Shown: positions 36,672 to 48,900 of the stretch, in pieces
Position numbering within the stretch: position 1 is the stretch's first letter
How the letters are laid out: each line of letters opens with the position of its first letter
Assembly (NCBI GenBank): GCA_007449985.2
Contig: VIIQ02000123.1
Location: 62,001-126,000, forward strand
DNA from: Desmodesmus armatus
Taxonomy: Eukaryota; Chlorophyta; Chlorophyceae; Sphaeropleales; Scenedesmaceae
Direction: 5' to 3'
DNA length: 64,000 nucleotides
Program-made: the position numbers and the translations under genes
The notes under the pieces: generated by a model
What the model was told of the DNA's origin: nothing
What the model saw: the letters and a program-made list of their open reading frames with translations, nothing else
The model's database searches: none

Positions 36672-36933
36672 TGAGGCAGCAACAAGAACAGCAGGTGACA
36701 TCACGCACACATAGCATCAACATTATATGCCTGGCACTGCTCTCTGCATGCAGTCCCTATGACACATGTGATGAAGGCTGACACCTTATGCTGCTGTGCG
36801 CACATGCCCCATTCAACACACACTGCACGGCAGCACTCAAGCTTATGTCAGGCCGCACCTGCACCACCTCAGACATGATGTAGACACCTTGCCTGGTGCT
36901 GCTGCAGCTGTTGCTGCTGCCAATCGGTGCTGG

Positions 36934-38168
36934 CTATGCTGCCAGCGGTGCTCCTGCCCCTGTGCCAGCAGTGGCAGTAGCAGCTGCACTCAGCGCTTCA
37001 CAAACAGGCCTGTGCTGCGTCCGATGTGCCTTCTGACACGCGCGCCCACAATACCAGGCCACACAGCAGCCGCTGCACATGTGGCTGCCCCCCGACACTG
37101 AATCAAGCTCCGACAGGTGCGACATGTTGATGCAACTAGGGTTGTTGCACATGCCGGGAACAGCAAAAGAGCACAGGGCTAACCCTATGGGCTGCAGCTG
37201 CTGGGCTGCCGCCAGCAATCCTGTTGTGAAAGTGTCTGGTGGGTCTTCCTCCAAGACCTGCAGTGCAACGCGCAACTGCTCAAGCTGCTGCAGCACTGGC
37301 ACTGCCGCATAGCCAGCAGCGGTCAGCTGGTCACAAGTGCTGCCTGCAGCCAGCCACTGGTGCACTGCTGGCAGCAGCACAGTGAGACCCCATGTCAGGG
37401 GCTCGTGCACTACCAAGGAGCACATATCACACCCCTGCTTGCACTGATGTTGCTGCTGCTGCTGGCCGCTAAGGTTTTGCTCCTCCTGCATCTGCTGAGC
37501 CCACTGCACGCAGCAACGGCCAGCGATGACCACACTGGGCAGCATGGCAACTGCAGAAGTGTCATCGCTTGTCACGCTGCTGCACTCTGGTGCAGCAGCA
37601 ACCACCCCAGCTGCCACGGTCCCAACGTGCTGCTGCTGCTGGGTGTCTTTAGAAGTGCCAAAAAGCAGCGCCGAGGCTGCATGACCAGCAGCAGCACGGC
37701 ACTGCAGCGCTGCCTTGCTCCCAAGTGTGCCCTTACCCCACCCGCTGAGCTTGACCATGGTGGCCAGCAGGCTGTGCAGCTGGCGCTGCACCTGCGAGCC
37801 CGGCCCCGCTGCAAGCGCCAACAGCACCAGAGAGCCTGCTTCGTTTGGGTGGTCCTTGTTGTAGCACAACAGAGACAACAATGTGGCGTAGTCCTGCAAT
37901 TGGACACCACCAGCACTAGCTCCCTGTGCTGCTGCTGCTGCGGCGGCGCCTAGGCCGGCAGCAGCACCAGTAACGCTGCCGGCTGCTGCCATTGCTGCCG
38001 TTGCTGCTATCTCGTGCAGTGCAGCTTCACAGCGCAGACCTGCCTCACAGAAGCTGAGGACCCCACCAGCATGCGCCAGTAAAGCATCCTGAACGGTGCA
38101 GCTGTAGGTGTCGCAGTGATTGCGAGGTCCTGCCGCTGCTGCTGCCGCAGCTGCATCTGCTGGTGACC

Positions 38169-38200
<32 letters not shown>

Positions 38201-39030
38201 TCTGGTTTCTCCTCTGCTGCTGCTGCTGGTGACCCCTCTGCTGCTGCTGGTGACCCCACTGCTGCTGTTGCAGCGTCAGATGCTGGCAGCACGGAGGAGG
38301 TTAGTAAGGATACCAGACCCTTCATGCATGACTGCACTGTGGCTGTGATCACGGTAGGTGGCTGCCCCAAGGGGGAGGCTGCTGGCTGCTGCTGTTGCCA
38401 CCACTGCTGCTGCTGCTGCACCACCTCTGCCAAGCCAATGCGGGTCAGCAGCGGCAGCAGCTCTGTCAGCAGAGGTGCTGTGGGTGCCACTGCACACCAC
38501 TCAGCAGGCTGCTGCTGCTGCGACTCACATGGGGACGGCAGCAGCTGCAGTGCCAGCTGTGGGCCTGTGTAGCTTGCTGGTCGAGGCAGCTTGTGCAGGC
38601 CAGCCTCACGACACAGACTGCGTAGAGTATCACAGCTACACAGCTGACACGCCAGAGCCCGTGCTGTCCGTGCCCCAGGGCAACTGTCAGGTATGCTTGC
38701 TGTCAGCTGTAGCACTGCCAAGCCCAACAGCAGTTCTGTTTCCAGCTGCAGCAGCAGCTGTGCATTGAAGGCACCCTTGGCTTGGTCCACCTGTGCACAG
38801 CAAGACAGCATCACACAAAATCGGCAGGTAGAATGGGACAGGTTTGAAAAATTGATGTTGTTCACCCGGGTGTGGGGTGCTGAGCAATGCTCTGTGAGCT
38901 CGGCTGATGAATCCCGAAAGTGACACAACTTGTACGTACTCCAACCATGAGGGAAGCAAACACGGGAGTGCAACTTAATAAACCGAAGGACACCTTTTTC
39001 TGGCTTGCTGCACACAGGGTTATACAGCAT
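36934..39030 (-). CDS. M8: exon-3-only MYND-finger gene
   Basis: The exon 3 homology runs from 38790 (V-D-Q-A-K-G-A-F after a GCACAG acceptor) to the stop at 36934: 618 codons plus stop, with no frame damage. No family exon 1 or 2 is found upstream; that space holds the decayed copy of the unidentified gene. The frame stays open past the acceptor to an ATG at 39030, giving a 698-residue reading frame, and a nearer ATG lies just upstream at M-L-S-C-C-A-Q. The finger keeps its ligands (C-N-N-P-S-C, C-S-G-C, Y-C-G-R-A-C, H-R-P-V-C), but the usual A-A-W-K before the His is replaced by H-R-T. The 3' flank (36840-36890) matches that of M9 (40670-40720), so these two are tandem duplicates. It may be a new short gene or a truncated relic. 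Confidence 0.7.
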
Positions 39031-39239
39031 TGGCGCGTTGATACGGTTGGTACCTGAAATTTTGAGCTCAACACAGCAGCTGTTTGAGCTTGATCCCGGA
39101 CACGTGATGTATCAAAGTAACCTTTGCAAATAGGTACGCTAGAGTACAGCGGGAGGTTCAGGGGGCGCTGGCTGCACTCAGCTGAAGGCAGCTGGCCAGC
39201 CCTGCAGGGAGCATCAGCCGCCCCAACAGTTTCTAACTG

Positions 39240-39990
39240 GGACGATTAGCGCCCTAGATGACAAGACACCGACGAAGTTCAGCTGAAGCGATTATGAGAT
39301 GTTTTCTCAGCTTTGACCTGCAGTTCAACGGCGGCTGCCATTGTCCTGGTACCAAGCTCGGCAGATCGGATGCTCCATTGCACGCCAGCCCAGACCAACC
39401 ACTATGTCACCAGCCGCAGCCCCCTGCACCCAACTTGTCCTGCCAGCCTGCCAGGCAGCTTTCAAAGCCAAGGCCAGGCCTCAACAACGCCAGATTGCCT
39501 TGGCCAACTGCTAAACTGACATACACACCCTGCTGACGTCACTGCGCAGACACTCACCTCAATGTACCACTGCCACTGTTGTGCTGCCGCCGCTGCTTTC
39601 AAAGATTACAAACCGTGCGCTGCCAGGAACACTCAGTGCCATTCCTGCCGCAACCTGCACAACGCTCCATGACTCATGGAGCGGCTCCACTGCTGGCGCA
39701 CGCCTTTGGGCTGTACGAAACAACATACGCGTCCCTGCAGCCACAACACCCCACACATCGTCATCACAGGCGGTTACCATGCAGGGTATACACGCAGCAT
39801 GCCCGCAATCAGCAGTCCCAACGCTGCATCGCTGCGCAGTGTGACCGGTCTCCATGAGGACCAGGTAGCCTTCAAGTCCTGCAGCGCACCACACAGTTTC
39901 AGGCTCAGCCTCACCACCTCCTGCCCCTCCTCACCTGGCCAATCCTCTGCCGGCTGCAGTGCCATGTCTGGAAGGTGCGCAGCAGGTCAG
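39240..39990 (-). pseudogene. Decayed copy 2 of the unidentified gene
   Basis: Minus-strand segments match the gene at 35426-36671. A piece reading L-R-T-F-Q-T ends at CAG|GTGAGGAGGGG near 39925. A piece D-A-Y-V-V-S-Y-S-P-K lies near 39740. The L-A-G-W-Q-D-K segment lies near 39445. Stops and shifts separate them, so no continuous protein is supported. It occupies the place where exons 1 and 2 of M8 would be expected. Confidence 0.4.
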
Positions 39991-40249
39991 GACACCTGAC
40001 CACTCTCAGGCAGCAGCAGCTAAGTGCGCAGGAGGCCTGCACGGACTCAAGCCCTGGCATGGTGTGGCAGGCAGGCTGGCTCGCATGCTGTGAGTGACGA
40101 GGCTGAGCACACTGTTGGACCCTGGAACTGCTTGCTGTCCTGCAGCAGACGCAGTCTGTGCTGCATCATCGCCCACGCTGCTGCTGCTGCTACGCTGCCC
40201 TTGCCAGCAGCAGTGCCGCTGCAAGATATCTCAAGGCAGCGCCCTGCCA

Positions 40250-40400
40250 TTGTCAGATGAAGGGCGCTACTGATACTGCCACTCTCTCAGCCATCAGGTG
40301 CTGGAGCAGTGAACTGCTTCAGCGGTGCAGGGCTTGGTATGGGCTGCTGATGACTGCCACAGCCACCTGGAAGGGCAGTGCAAACACAGCATGCCATGAG
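40250..40400 (-). pseudogene. Small relic shared with F1 and F2 (F3)
   Basis: The minus strand reads a GCATGCTGTGTTTGCACTG stretch followed by CAG|GTGG and a short diverged frame ending P-Y-Q-A-L-H-R. The same lead-in occurs at the 5' side of the relics at 30480 and 60830. No MYND finger remains here. Confidence 0.4.
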
Positions 40401-40734
40401 TCACGCTTTTAGTAGAAGCCTTGTCTTGGCAAGCTTGCCCTGTAAGCTGTCACCTGAGGCGGATCAAAGCAGAGCAGCAGGTGACGTGACCAGTATCATC
40501 GCCACAACTTGAAGTCCGACACCTCTGCATGCTATTGGTTCCTCGACAGAATCATTCTGCAACAGTGGCAGCATCTGTAACAGTGCCTCTGACAGACCGG
40601 GCTGAAGGAAATGACATATGCTGCGCGCAGACAAACGAGCAATGCCACGTCATGCACTGCAGCAGCCCAGCTTATGTCAGGCCGCACCTTCACCACCTCA
40701 GACCCAATGTACACCCTGAAAATCTCCAGGCGCC

Positions 40735-42239
40735 TCAACTGCTGCTGCTGCTGCCCTGCAAGTCCGGCTCTGCTGTCCGTGCTGCCTCAGCCCCTGCCCC
40801 TGCGACCCCTGTGCCACCACCAGCAGCAGCAGCGGCGGCACTCAGCGCTGCACAGACAGGCCGGTGCTGCTTCCAGGCTGCTCGCTGACAGGCGCGCCCG
40901 CAATACCAGGCCACACGGCAGCCCCCAAACATGTGGCTGCGCCCCGACACTGACGCCAGCTCCGACGGCCCCGACATGTTTGTGCAGCCAGGATAGTTGC
41001 AGATGCCGGGCACAGCAAAGGAGCACAAGGCTAGCCCTGTGGACTGCAGCTGTTCAGCCAACACCTGCAGTGCTGCTGCTGTGTCATGTGGGCTGGCTGG
41101 CATGGGCTGGCTGCGTGCCGCCAGAAGCTGCTCCAGCTGCTGCAGCACTGGCAGAGGGGCGTAGCAAGCAGTGGCAAGCTGGGCGCAGGTGCTGCCTGCA
41201 GCCAGCCACTGCCATACAGCCCGCAGAGGCTTCTGTCCCCCCCTTTGTATGACCTGCAGGTTCAAGCTGCTGCTGCTGTTGCTTCCGATCCTCGCCACTG
41301 GGCTCTGGCTGCTGCTCTTGGGATGGAATGCTGCCGGCTGCATCCTCAGCATACTGCATGCAGAAGCGGCCCAAGATGAACACTGAGGGCAGCATGTCAG
41401 CAGCAGCTGCAGGGCTGCCGTTGCAGCCCATCTTCTGAAGTGGTGGTGGCACTGCTGCTGCTCCCGCGCAATGTGGCAGCTGCTGCTGCTGCTGCTGCTG
41501 CTGTGTTTTTGCAGCAGCACCAGACAGCAGAGCTGACGCTGCACAAGCAACACTCATATTGCCCCTGATCCGTACACGCTCATCAAGAATGCCCTTGCAC
41601 GTGGCCAGCTTGACCATGGTGGCCAGCAGGTTGTGCAGCTGGCGCTGCACCTGGGAGCCCGGCCCCGCTGCAAGCGCCAACAGCACCAGAGGAGGGGGAT
41701 GGCCTGAATTGCCAGTCGCCACCTTGGGGTAGCACAAAGAAATCAGACACCAAGCACAGGCATGCACGGAATCCGTTGCATCTGCTTTTGGCACTGCTGC
41801 TGCTGCTACTGCTCCATTGCGAGCTGTCTGCACTGCTTCCTGTGTTGCTGAAGCAAGCAAAGCAGCCGCACATTGACAGCGCAGTGCCGCCTCCAAGATG
41901 CTGATGATGTCGCTGGCGTGCAGCATGAGGACATCCTGCGCATGCAGGACATAGCTGCAGTCAGCTTGGCACTGTCCTGCTGCTGCTGCCGCTGCTGGCG
42001 CTGCTGCTGGAGCTGCTGCTGGCGCTGTTGGCGCTGCTGCTGCCGTTGCTGCTGCCGTTGCTGCTGCTGCCACTGCTGCTGCTGGTGGTGGATGTGAACT
42101 CTCTGCTGCAGCTGTGGTGCTATGGGCTGGCACCACTGAGGCCAGCAGCAAGGTTGACAGACACTCAATGATGCCCCTCACTGCCTCTGCCACTGCGCAA
42201 GATGGCTGTCTACTGGCCGGGGCTTCAGTCTGCTGCTGC

Positions 42240-42292
<53 letters not shown>

Positions 42293-44666
42293 CTGCTGCT
42301 GCAGCTGCTGCAGCTGTGAGCGGCTGTGCCACGCCAGTAGCGGCAGCAGCTCAGCTAGCAGCGATGCTGATGGTGCCAAAACGCACCACTCAGCAGGCTC
42401 CTGATGGTGACTGTCATAGTGCGGCTTGAATGGCGACGGCAGCAGCTGCAGTGCCAGCTGTGGGCCCGAGTAGGCTGCTGGCCGCGGCAGCTGATGCATG
42501 CCAGCAGCAATCCAATGCTTGTACCACACGCCAGAAAACACCCGGCAGGCCACGCTACGTGCTGCTTGCGCCGCAGGGTGGCTGTGAGGTATGCTGGCTG
42601 TGAACTGCAGCATCATCAAGCTGAGCAGCAGGTTGGTCTCCAGCTGCAGTAGTAGCTGCGCGCTGAATGCACCCTTGGCTTGGTTCACCTGGCCGATCCA
42701 GCAGCGCAGGCAGTGTACAAAATCAGCCCGGTCAAACACAGCAGCAGAATCCTGTTAATTGTGGTGCAGTGCTGCGGCCTTGCTGTTGCTGTGTATCTGG
42801 GCCAAGAGCGATGGGCTGCCGCTGCAACCACACAATGCAGTTGCCAATCTTGGCAATGCATATAGTCCCCCAGGCCAGCCCAGTGCAAGTACAGCACAAG
42901 ATTAGCAGGTTTTCACGCCATGGTGAAAGTACATAATTCCACCTCCCCCCCTCCGCGTGCCAATACAGTTGCAGTGCAGCTGAGAAGTGAAGTGGAACAG
43001 GGGAAAAATGGAACAGGACTTGGCACTGTAGCAGCCATGCGGGTGATAGAGCAAGGTGCACCTGTGGGCGCATGCACAGTCAGTCTTACTTGATACTGGA
43101 GCACATGTGTGTAGGGCGCACCCCATGTCACCAGAGCTTCATACGGACAGGACCATTGAGACTTCATCAGCAGCACTGTCTCCTTGGTGACGCCCAGTAT
43201 TTCAAACAAGCTGCAGGACAGGGGCGTCAGGCTGTCCAGCTGCACCCCGCTGCTGAGGCCACTACTGCTGCTGCTGCCACTGCCAGCCTGCTGCTCCTGG
43301 GGGCCTGGGGCTTGATGGCCTGTGCTACCTCCCGACCCAGGGACACTGCTGCAGCTGCTGCTTGCTGTTGGCGCGGCTGCAGCCTCGTCCCTGCCATCGC
43401 TGCTGGTGTCCAGCCCCAGCACACTCACAACAAGTGCGATGGCGAGGCAAGACACAAAGTCCTGTGACAGCAGCAGCTCGCCTGCACCCAGGTATTGCTG
43501 CTGCGTGCCTGGCAAGTTGCATAGGACATCTGATGCAAAATAGCTGGCACTCTCCACAACCGCAAACACAAAGCGCTGATGCCGGATCACAAAGTCTGTG
43601 CTTGGCAAATTTGCCCGCCATGAGGTGTGTTGCTGCAGCTGCTGCTGCTGCCGCAGCTGTTGCAACCTGCTGCTGGCCCGAAACCCTGTGAGGATCATGC
43701 GCATTGCTGCAGGGGCTGCAGACAATGCAGCTCCACCGCTGCTGAAGATTCGTGCCCTTGGTACCAGCACACTGCCAGCCCAAAAAAGGGATTGCAGCAG
43801 CAACCCACAATCGGCGTCTGCCTGGCGCACACAGCCACAGATGTCGCCCATGAGGCTGTCTTGCTGTGTGGTGCAGGACACACCTGTGCTGGTGCTGCCG
43901 CCGCCGCCGCTGCTGCTGCCGCTGCTGGTGCCGGTGGTGGCCGCTGCTTCTGCAACTGCATCTACAGCGGCTGTAAACCGGGCCGCTGCAGCATCCATGG
44001 CGGGGCCCAGGTGCTGCAGCAGCTGCGACTCCTGCACCTGCTGCTGCACTGCGGCAGTAGCATGGGACCCTGGGGACGTGCGCATGACATGTACAGCTTT
44101 TGCCAGCCATGCAATCAGCGCAGCACAAGCAACAGGCACCAATTGGGGGCTTGGCTTCTGAAAAGCCTGGATGCTGAGAGCTGCCAGTTTGGCTGTCACC
44201 TACACGCAGCAGTACAGCAGAAGAGGATGCAGGAGACACACGATGCTTACAGACAGGCCGACTGAAGGCATGTCACACTGTGAGTCACAAGCACGAAAGT
44301 GGCCCCGTCATGCTTGGCCATGTGCAGGATGACTGCTGTGGGGCAACATGCCAGGGGGGCCAGCAATTGTTTACAGGCACAAGCATATATTACGAAGCCA
44401 AAGTGAATGCTGTTGCCATCTGTCCTGCTGCTTCATTTGGCCATCCCTGCCAGCCAAATGCCAAGGCCTATGTCAGCACATGTCACCTGCACGTCCTGCG
44501 CAAGCCTCTTCCATGCTGCATGGGGAAGTGCTGGCTGCTGCGTAAGGTTGTCAACACGTTGAAGGTATGCGCGGACAGCACCATGTTGCACAGCACCTGC
44601 TGTATCTGCCAGCTGTTGAAGCTCCTTGATGCATGCTGTCCAGGAGGTGACCGCAGCGTTTGCCAT
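40735..44666 (-). pseudogene. M9: MYND-finger gene with frameshift and lost zinc ligand
   Basis: The exons on the minus strand are 44666-44487 (60 codons), 44199-43090 (370 codons, acceptor GTGTAG|GTGACA) and 42688-40735 (1954 bases, one more than a multiple of three). The frame breaks in a run of seven G (41237-41243 on the plus strand); six would keep it open and give 650 codons plus stop, about 1080 residues in all. Exon 3 has the longest polyQ tract of the window (about 42232-42300) and an Ala/Pro tract. In the finger the segment R-S-C-I-C-A-G-C of siblings reads R-S-H-M-F-G-G-C, so one Cys ligand is Phe. Even with the frame repaired, zinc binding at that site should be impaired. The neighbour downstream is M8, its tandem duplicate. 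Confidence 0.8.
42232..42300 (-). repeat. (CAG)n polyglutamine run in M9 exon 3
   Basis: About 20 or more glutamine codons, mostly CAG with some CAA, are interrupted once by an Ala codon. Siblings have 0-12 Gln at this place. Confidence 0.85.
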
Positions 44667-45913
44667 GTGGTAACGTGTTGAAGCCTGCCATAAGGACATC
44701 ACAGTAAGAAGCAGAGGAGGCGTGCACAGCACAACAGCAGTAAGCCTCCTGCCACAAACAAGAACAGGAGTCTGTTGCAGGACCAACCTGATGTCCTGCT
44801 TGACTCGGCGCCCCTATTCCATCAAAAGAACATATGTGTGTCAAATCTGCGCCCCGTCTGGCATCTGCAACCTGTCTGCTATGTCAAAAGACGTTTTCCC
44901 TCTGATCTAAGATCATCTTGACGATTCAACCCCTCAATTGAAGGTGTTTATGGTTCCATATTTTCTCTGTAGCTCATGTAGTCATGGACGTACATGTGGG
45001 ACACTGGATAGGTTCCTTCAACATCACACTTTCAGTTGTCTTTCACATAAACCGCGAAGGGCATGCTGGGAACACGCTTCCGCTTCTACTACGCAACCAA
45101 ACTTGAACTCCAAGCATGACAAAATGCATTCTCACCACCCAGTTGCTCTGCAGTTGCTGCTGGGCTCCTGCTCTCACCACCATACTGCTGCTGTGCTGGG
45201 CTCCTGTACATGTACACATGTGGATCGTCTGCCTGCAATGATGTAACCAAGTACATGCATCAGCTCATGCAAACAGCTGTTGTCACTACCATACTGCTGC
45301 TGTGCTGGGCTCAGTACATCATGTACATGCATAAATGGTCTGCCTGCAGCGATTCAGCCAACTGCATGCATCAGCAGCCTCAGTCGACCACGTACGCTGT
45401 ATCGTTGCTGGCTGCTGCTGCTCTGCACAACCCCGCGAACACCACAATCAGCATTGGCATGAGATTGCATTTGGCATTGGCTGAAGGGCTGTGCAAGCTC
45501 TTTCAGTGACATGAATGTAGAACCTGTAGCTTTGAAGCTCCCAGACTCTGGGACATCTGAGAGGTCATATGCATGCATGCCAGCCATTTGCCGATGTTAC
45601 GGAGATGGAAGAGCAAGCCGCGACAAGTTCACCACAGCTGCTGCTGCAGCAGCACATGTGCTAGCATGCTAACACAGACAGCACCCCAGTCCAAGGACCT
45701 CCAGGCCTCAACACCCTGCCAGCCCTGCTGGCAGCTGAGCTGACGGGCCCTCTCAATTGCCTTGCTCCAAAACCCTACACACCCACCCAGCAGCTCTGAA
45801 ACATCCACCCATATGGGTCATACACATGATGTGCCATGCACGCATATAAACCAGCGCTCCACAAGCCGCGCAGGCATAACCCGACACTAGTGTCAGTACT
45901 GTCACCATCTAGA
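44667..45913. other. Spacer between M9 and the glycosyltransferase gene
   Basis: This holds the M9 promoter side and the 3' flank of the glycosyltransferase gene. Between about 45178 and 45390 a roughly 110-base unit beginning ACCATACTGCTGCTGTGCTG is repeated twice. No coding exon is recognised. Confidence 0.55.
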
Positions 45914-48900
45914 TCACAAGAGTCCATAGAGATGCTCAGCTGGCAGCGGTTGCACTCTGTGCTGGGAACTTCGCCGCAGCTTCGGGTGAGGTTCTTCAGG
46001 CGCCCACGAGTGGATGAATTTGCCGTATCTGGACATCAGGTACTCCCTGTTTGCGGCTGCCTGGGCCTCTCGCTTGGCTGCATTCAAGTGCGTCTGGAGG
46101 CCGCCAGGCTCCTTGCCTGCATACAGGCAGACAAAAAAGGCGGGAATCACCGTGGAAAAATCACTATGGATATGACCCACGATTGAGCTTTGAGGGGATT
46201 GGAGTTTGAAAGCGATCGCGCAGCCAAGCCATACCGCACCATCCGAGCCGAGTCGGTCGGTCGCTACCCACGGCTCACCCGCCATCAATATCAACGCCAC
46301 AATCGCGGACTTGTAGTTGCATCCAAGCCACTACTGTATACGTGCGGAAACAAGTCGACATGGAGTTCGCGACAACGGCACAGCTGCCGGTCAAGCGACG
46401 CACCGTAGGGCTTGGCTTTCAGGCCGAGACCGTTGAGCCTCAACAGCTTGTCGTCCAGATCGCAGTGTAAAAGCGAGTACTGCACGTCCTCCTTGATTTC
46501 GTGATACTGTGGGTGCAGGCGCACGCCATCACGCACTCTGAAAGCCATGAAAGGGCCCTGCAGGGTAGAGGGGACGGGGGGATGTGGTGAAAGAAGCAGC
46601 ATCACCATCCCCACATGGGTGCATCCACTGTACAGTATGTTGCGCATGTGTGCGCGTGCGGCATGAACCCGACAGCAAGGCACTTGCAACGCGTGCGCAC
46701 ACTGCTGCAGAAGTGACCTCCGTGTATCCCCCGCCTGCTAAAAACCACAAAAGCTGCTGGCCCCACCTCACCGCTGCCGGCAGTATCCTATCAGCGCCAC
46801 TGGTGCATGCGCCATACACACTTTCACCGGCAAATTGCCTCCCACTGGGCAGTGCCCCCACCCATCCCTTGCAATACCACTCACGCGCCCGTCAGCCCCC
46901 CATCAGCTGCCACTCAGTGCCCCCCCCCCCCACCCCGCCCTCCCCTTGCTGCCCTCCTGCTCCCCCCCCCCTCCAGTACCCACCTGGAAGAAGCACCAGC
47001 CCACGCTGTATGTCTCCCTCATGAAGAACTTGTTGCTGCTGTTGCTGAGGCCCACAGGTAGCAGCCATGGTCACGGCTCAGCTGGAAGCCCCGCAGGATG
47101 GCCCGGTGAAGGTCAACCTGCAGGTGCACATGTATATGGTCAGAGACACCACAACTTGCTGAACAACCATCAGCATCATACATGTGTGCATGTGGTGCAG
47201 CAGAGAACACCAGCTCACAAGGTGGCTGTGTACTACTTACCTACTGCAAAGCAGGGCGGCAACTCTTGGGAGGTGCTGCCGAATCTGCATGTCCTGCTTG
47301 AACACCCAATTGCAATAGGCCCTTGAAGGCCTGACCGCACAGTGTAGTGCATGAGTCTTGTTTGATTGTAACACTCACTAGGAGTCTGAGCGCCACACCC
47401 CCGCACCCCCTTCACTCTACCTGTGCTGCTGTGTCGTCATACACATGCATGAAGCGCTGCAGGTCATCATCCACCATCACCACCTGACGACCTGACGGCA
47501 CAGTGCAGCACAGGCAGCACTTTGCTTGAGGGACAGACCAGCTCAACTACACCGAAAAAAACATGCTGCTGAGCCATGTAAGAATCTACTTAGCTACCTG
47601 AGATAACTTTCAAGGCGTGTGTTCTCCCTGTGATTCAACCCTGCAATATGCCAGAATATAGCAGTACAGCACCCCAACATGTTGATGCTAGGTCCCTCCA
47701 CCACACTGCAGCAGGCTTTGTAGAGGTCTATCCACACTTGCAGGGAGGGAGGGGCCCTAGGGCAGTAAGTCTACCACCCACTGTAGCAGGTGGTACCTGC
47801 TCAACAGGCCACCCCAAAAACCCACTGTTATGCTGCTGTATTTGTCAAACAACCACCTGCCCCGCCTGCCGCCAAGACCAGCAGCTGTGCCTATATGTAT
47901 GATGCTGCAAGGCATGGGTGTACAGGTGCGCCCAGCACCCACCTGATCCATACTGATCCAGGATGAAGTCCCGCTGCCACCCAATGCCCAACCTCCCAAT
48001 CAGGGATTGCTATGTTGCAGGAGCTGTCAAACAACCACCTGCCCAGCCTGCCGCCAAGACCAGCAGCTGTGCCTATGTTCGGTGCAAAGGTAAGCCCAAC
48101 ACCCACCTGCCCCGTAGTGATCCAGGATGAAGTCCCGCTGCCTCCCAATGCCCAAACACCCTACTGTAATGCTGCGGTAGCTCCCGGGCTGCAGCACTGC
48201 AGCATACTTTTCTGCCTCTGACTCGTTTGCCACAAAGACATCCACCCTGTTGCCGCAGTCGATGCCTGCTGCTGCTAGGGCACTGAGGGTGTTGCGCTGA
48301 AGGGTTTTGGCTCTGTCATAGGAGGGGACTGCAATGCTGTAGTCTGAATTACTGCTGGGGGCTGGGGTTGGGTTGGTGTGTGAGGAAGTGGTGTGGCTGT
48401 GGTGGGTTGAGTAGGGTGCTGACTGGATGGTGTTGTTGGCAGGCCACCGCTGCTGCTGATGATGACGGTCGTGTCTCTGGTGCTGTTGGGGCAGTGGTAG
48501 CCAGCAGCTGCTGCTGCTGCTGCTGCTGCTGCAGGGGGATGCACTGATGGAGGAGCCGGGTTCCTGTGCCTCAGCACCTGCACCTGCAGGAACGCAGGTG
48601 CAAGCTGCTCAATTAGCAGCAAGTACTGCTATATGTTATGGTGGTAGAGTGTGCAGGCATTTTATACGGCTTCTGGTGATTCACACGGCTGCTGATTGAC
48701 CAGCCATGTGGCGACTCTGCAAGGAGCAGTTGTGTATCTGTACCTGCAACTGCTTGGTGCCGTGCCATGTGGCCCGCTTGACAGGGCTTTACATGTCGTT
48801 GAACATCCAATAGAGCATCAAGTGCACCACTTACCTGCCTTGAAATCCCAGCCTCGTCGCTGCAGGGCCAGCAGGCGGGAAAATGCTGACATAGTCTGCC

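Noticed and set aside
36800..36930. Possible RNA gene in the conserved 3' flank of M8 and M9
   Set aside because: Similarity is explained by tandem duplication and no cloverleaf or known RNA fold could be drawn.
46807..47326. Proline-rich plus-strand frame
   Set aside because: It is antisense to glycosyltransferase intron 4 C/T runs; the minus-strand exons have matching phases and motifs.
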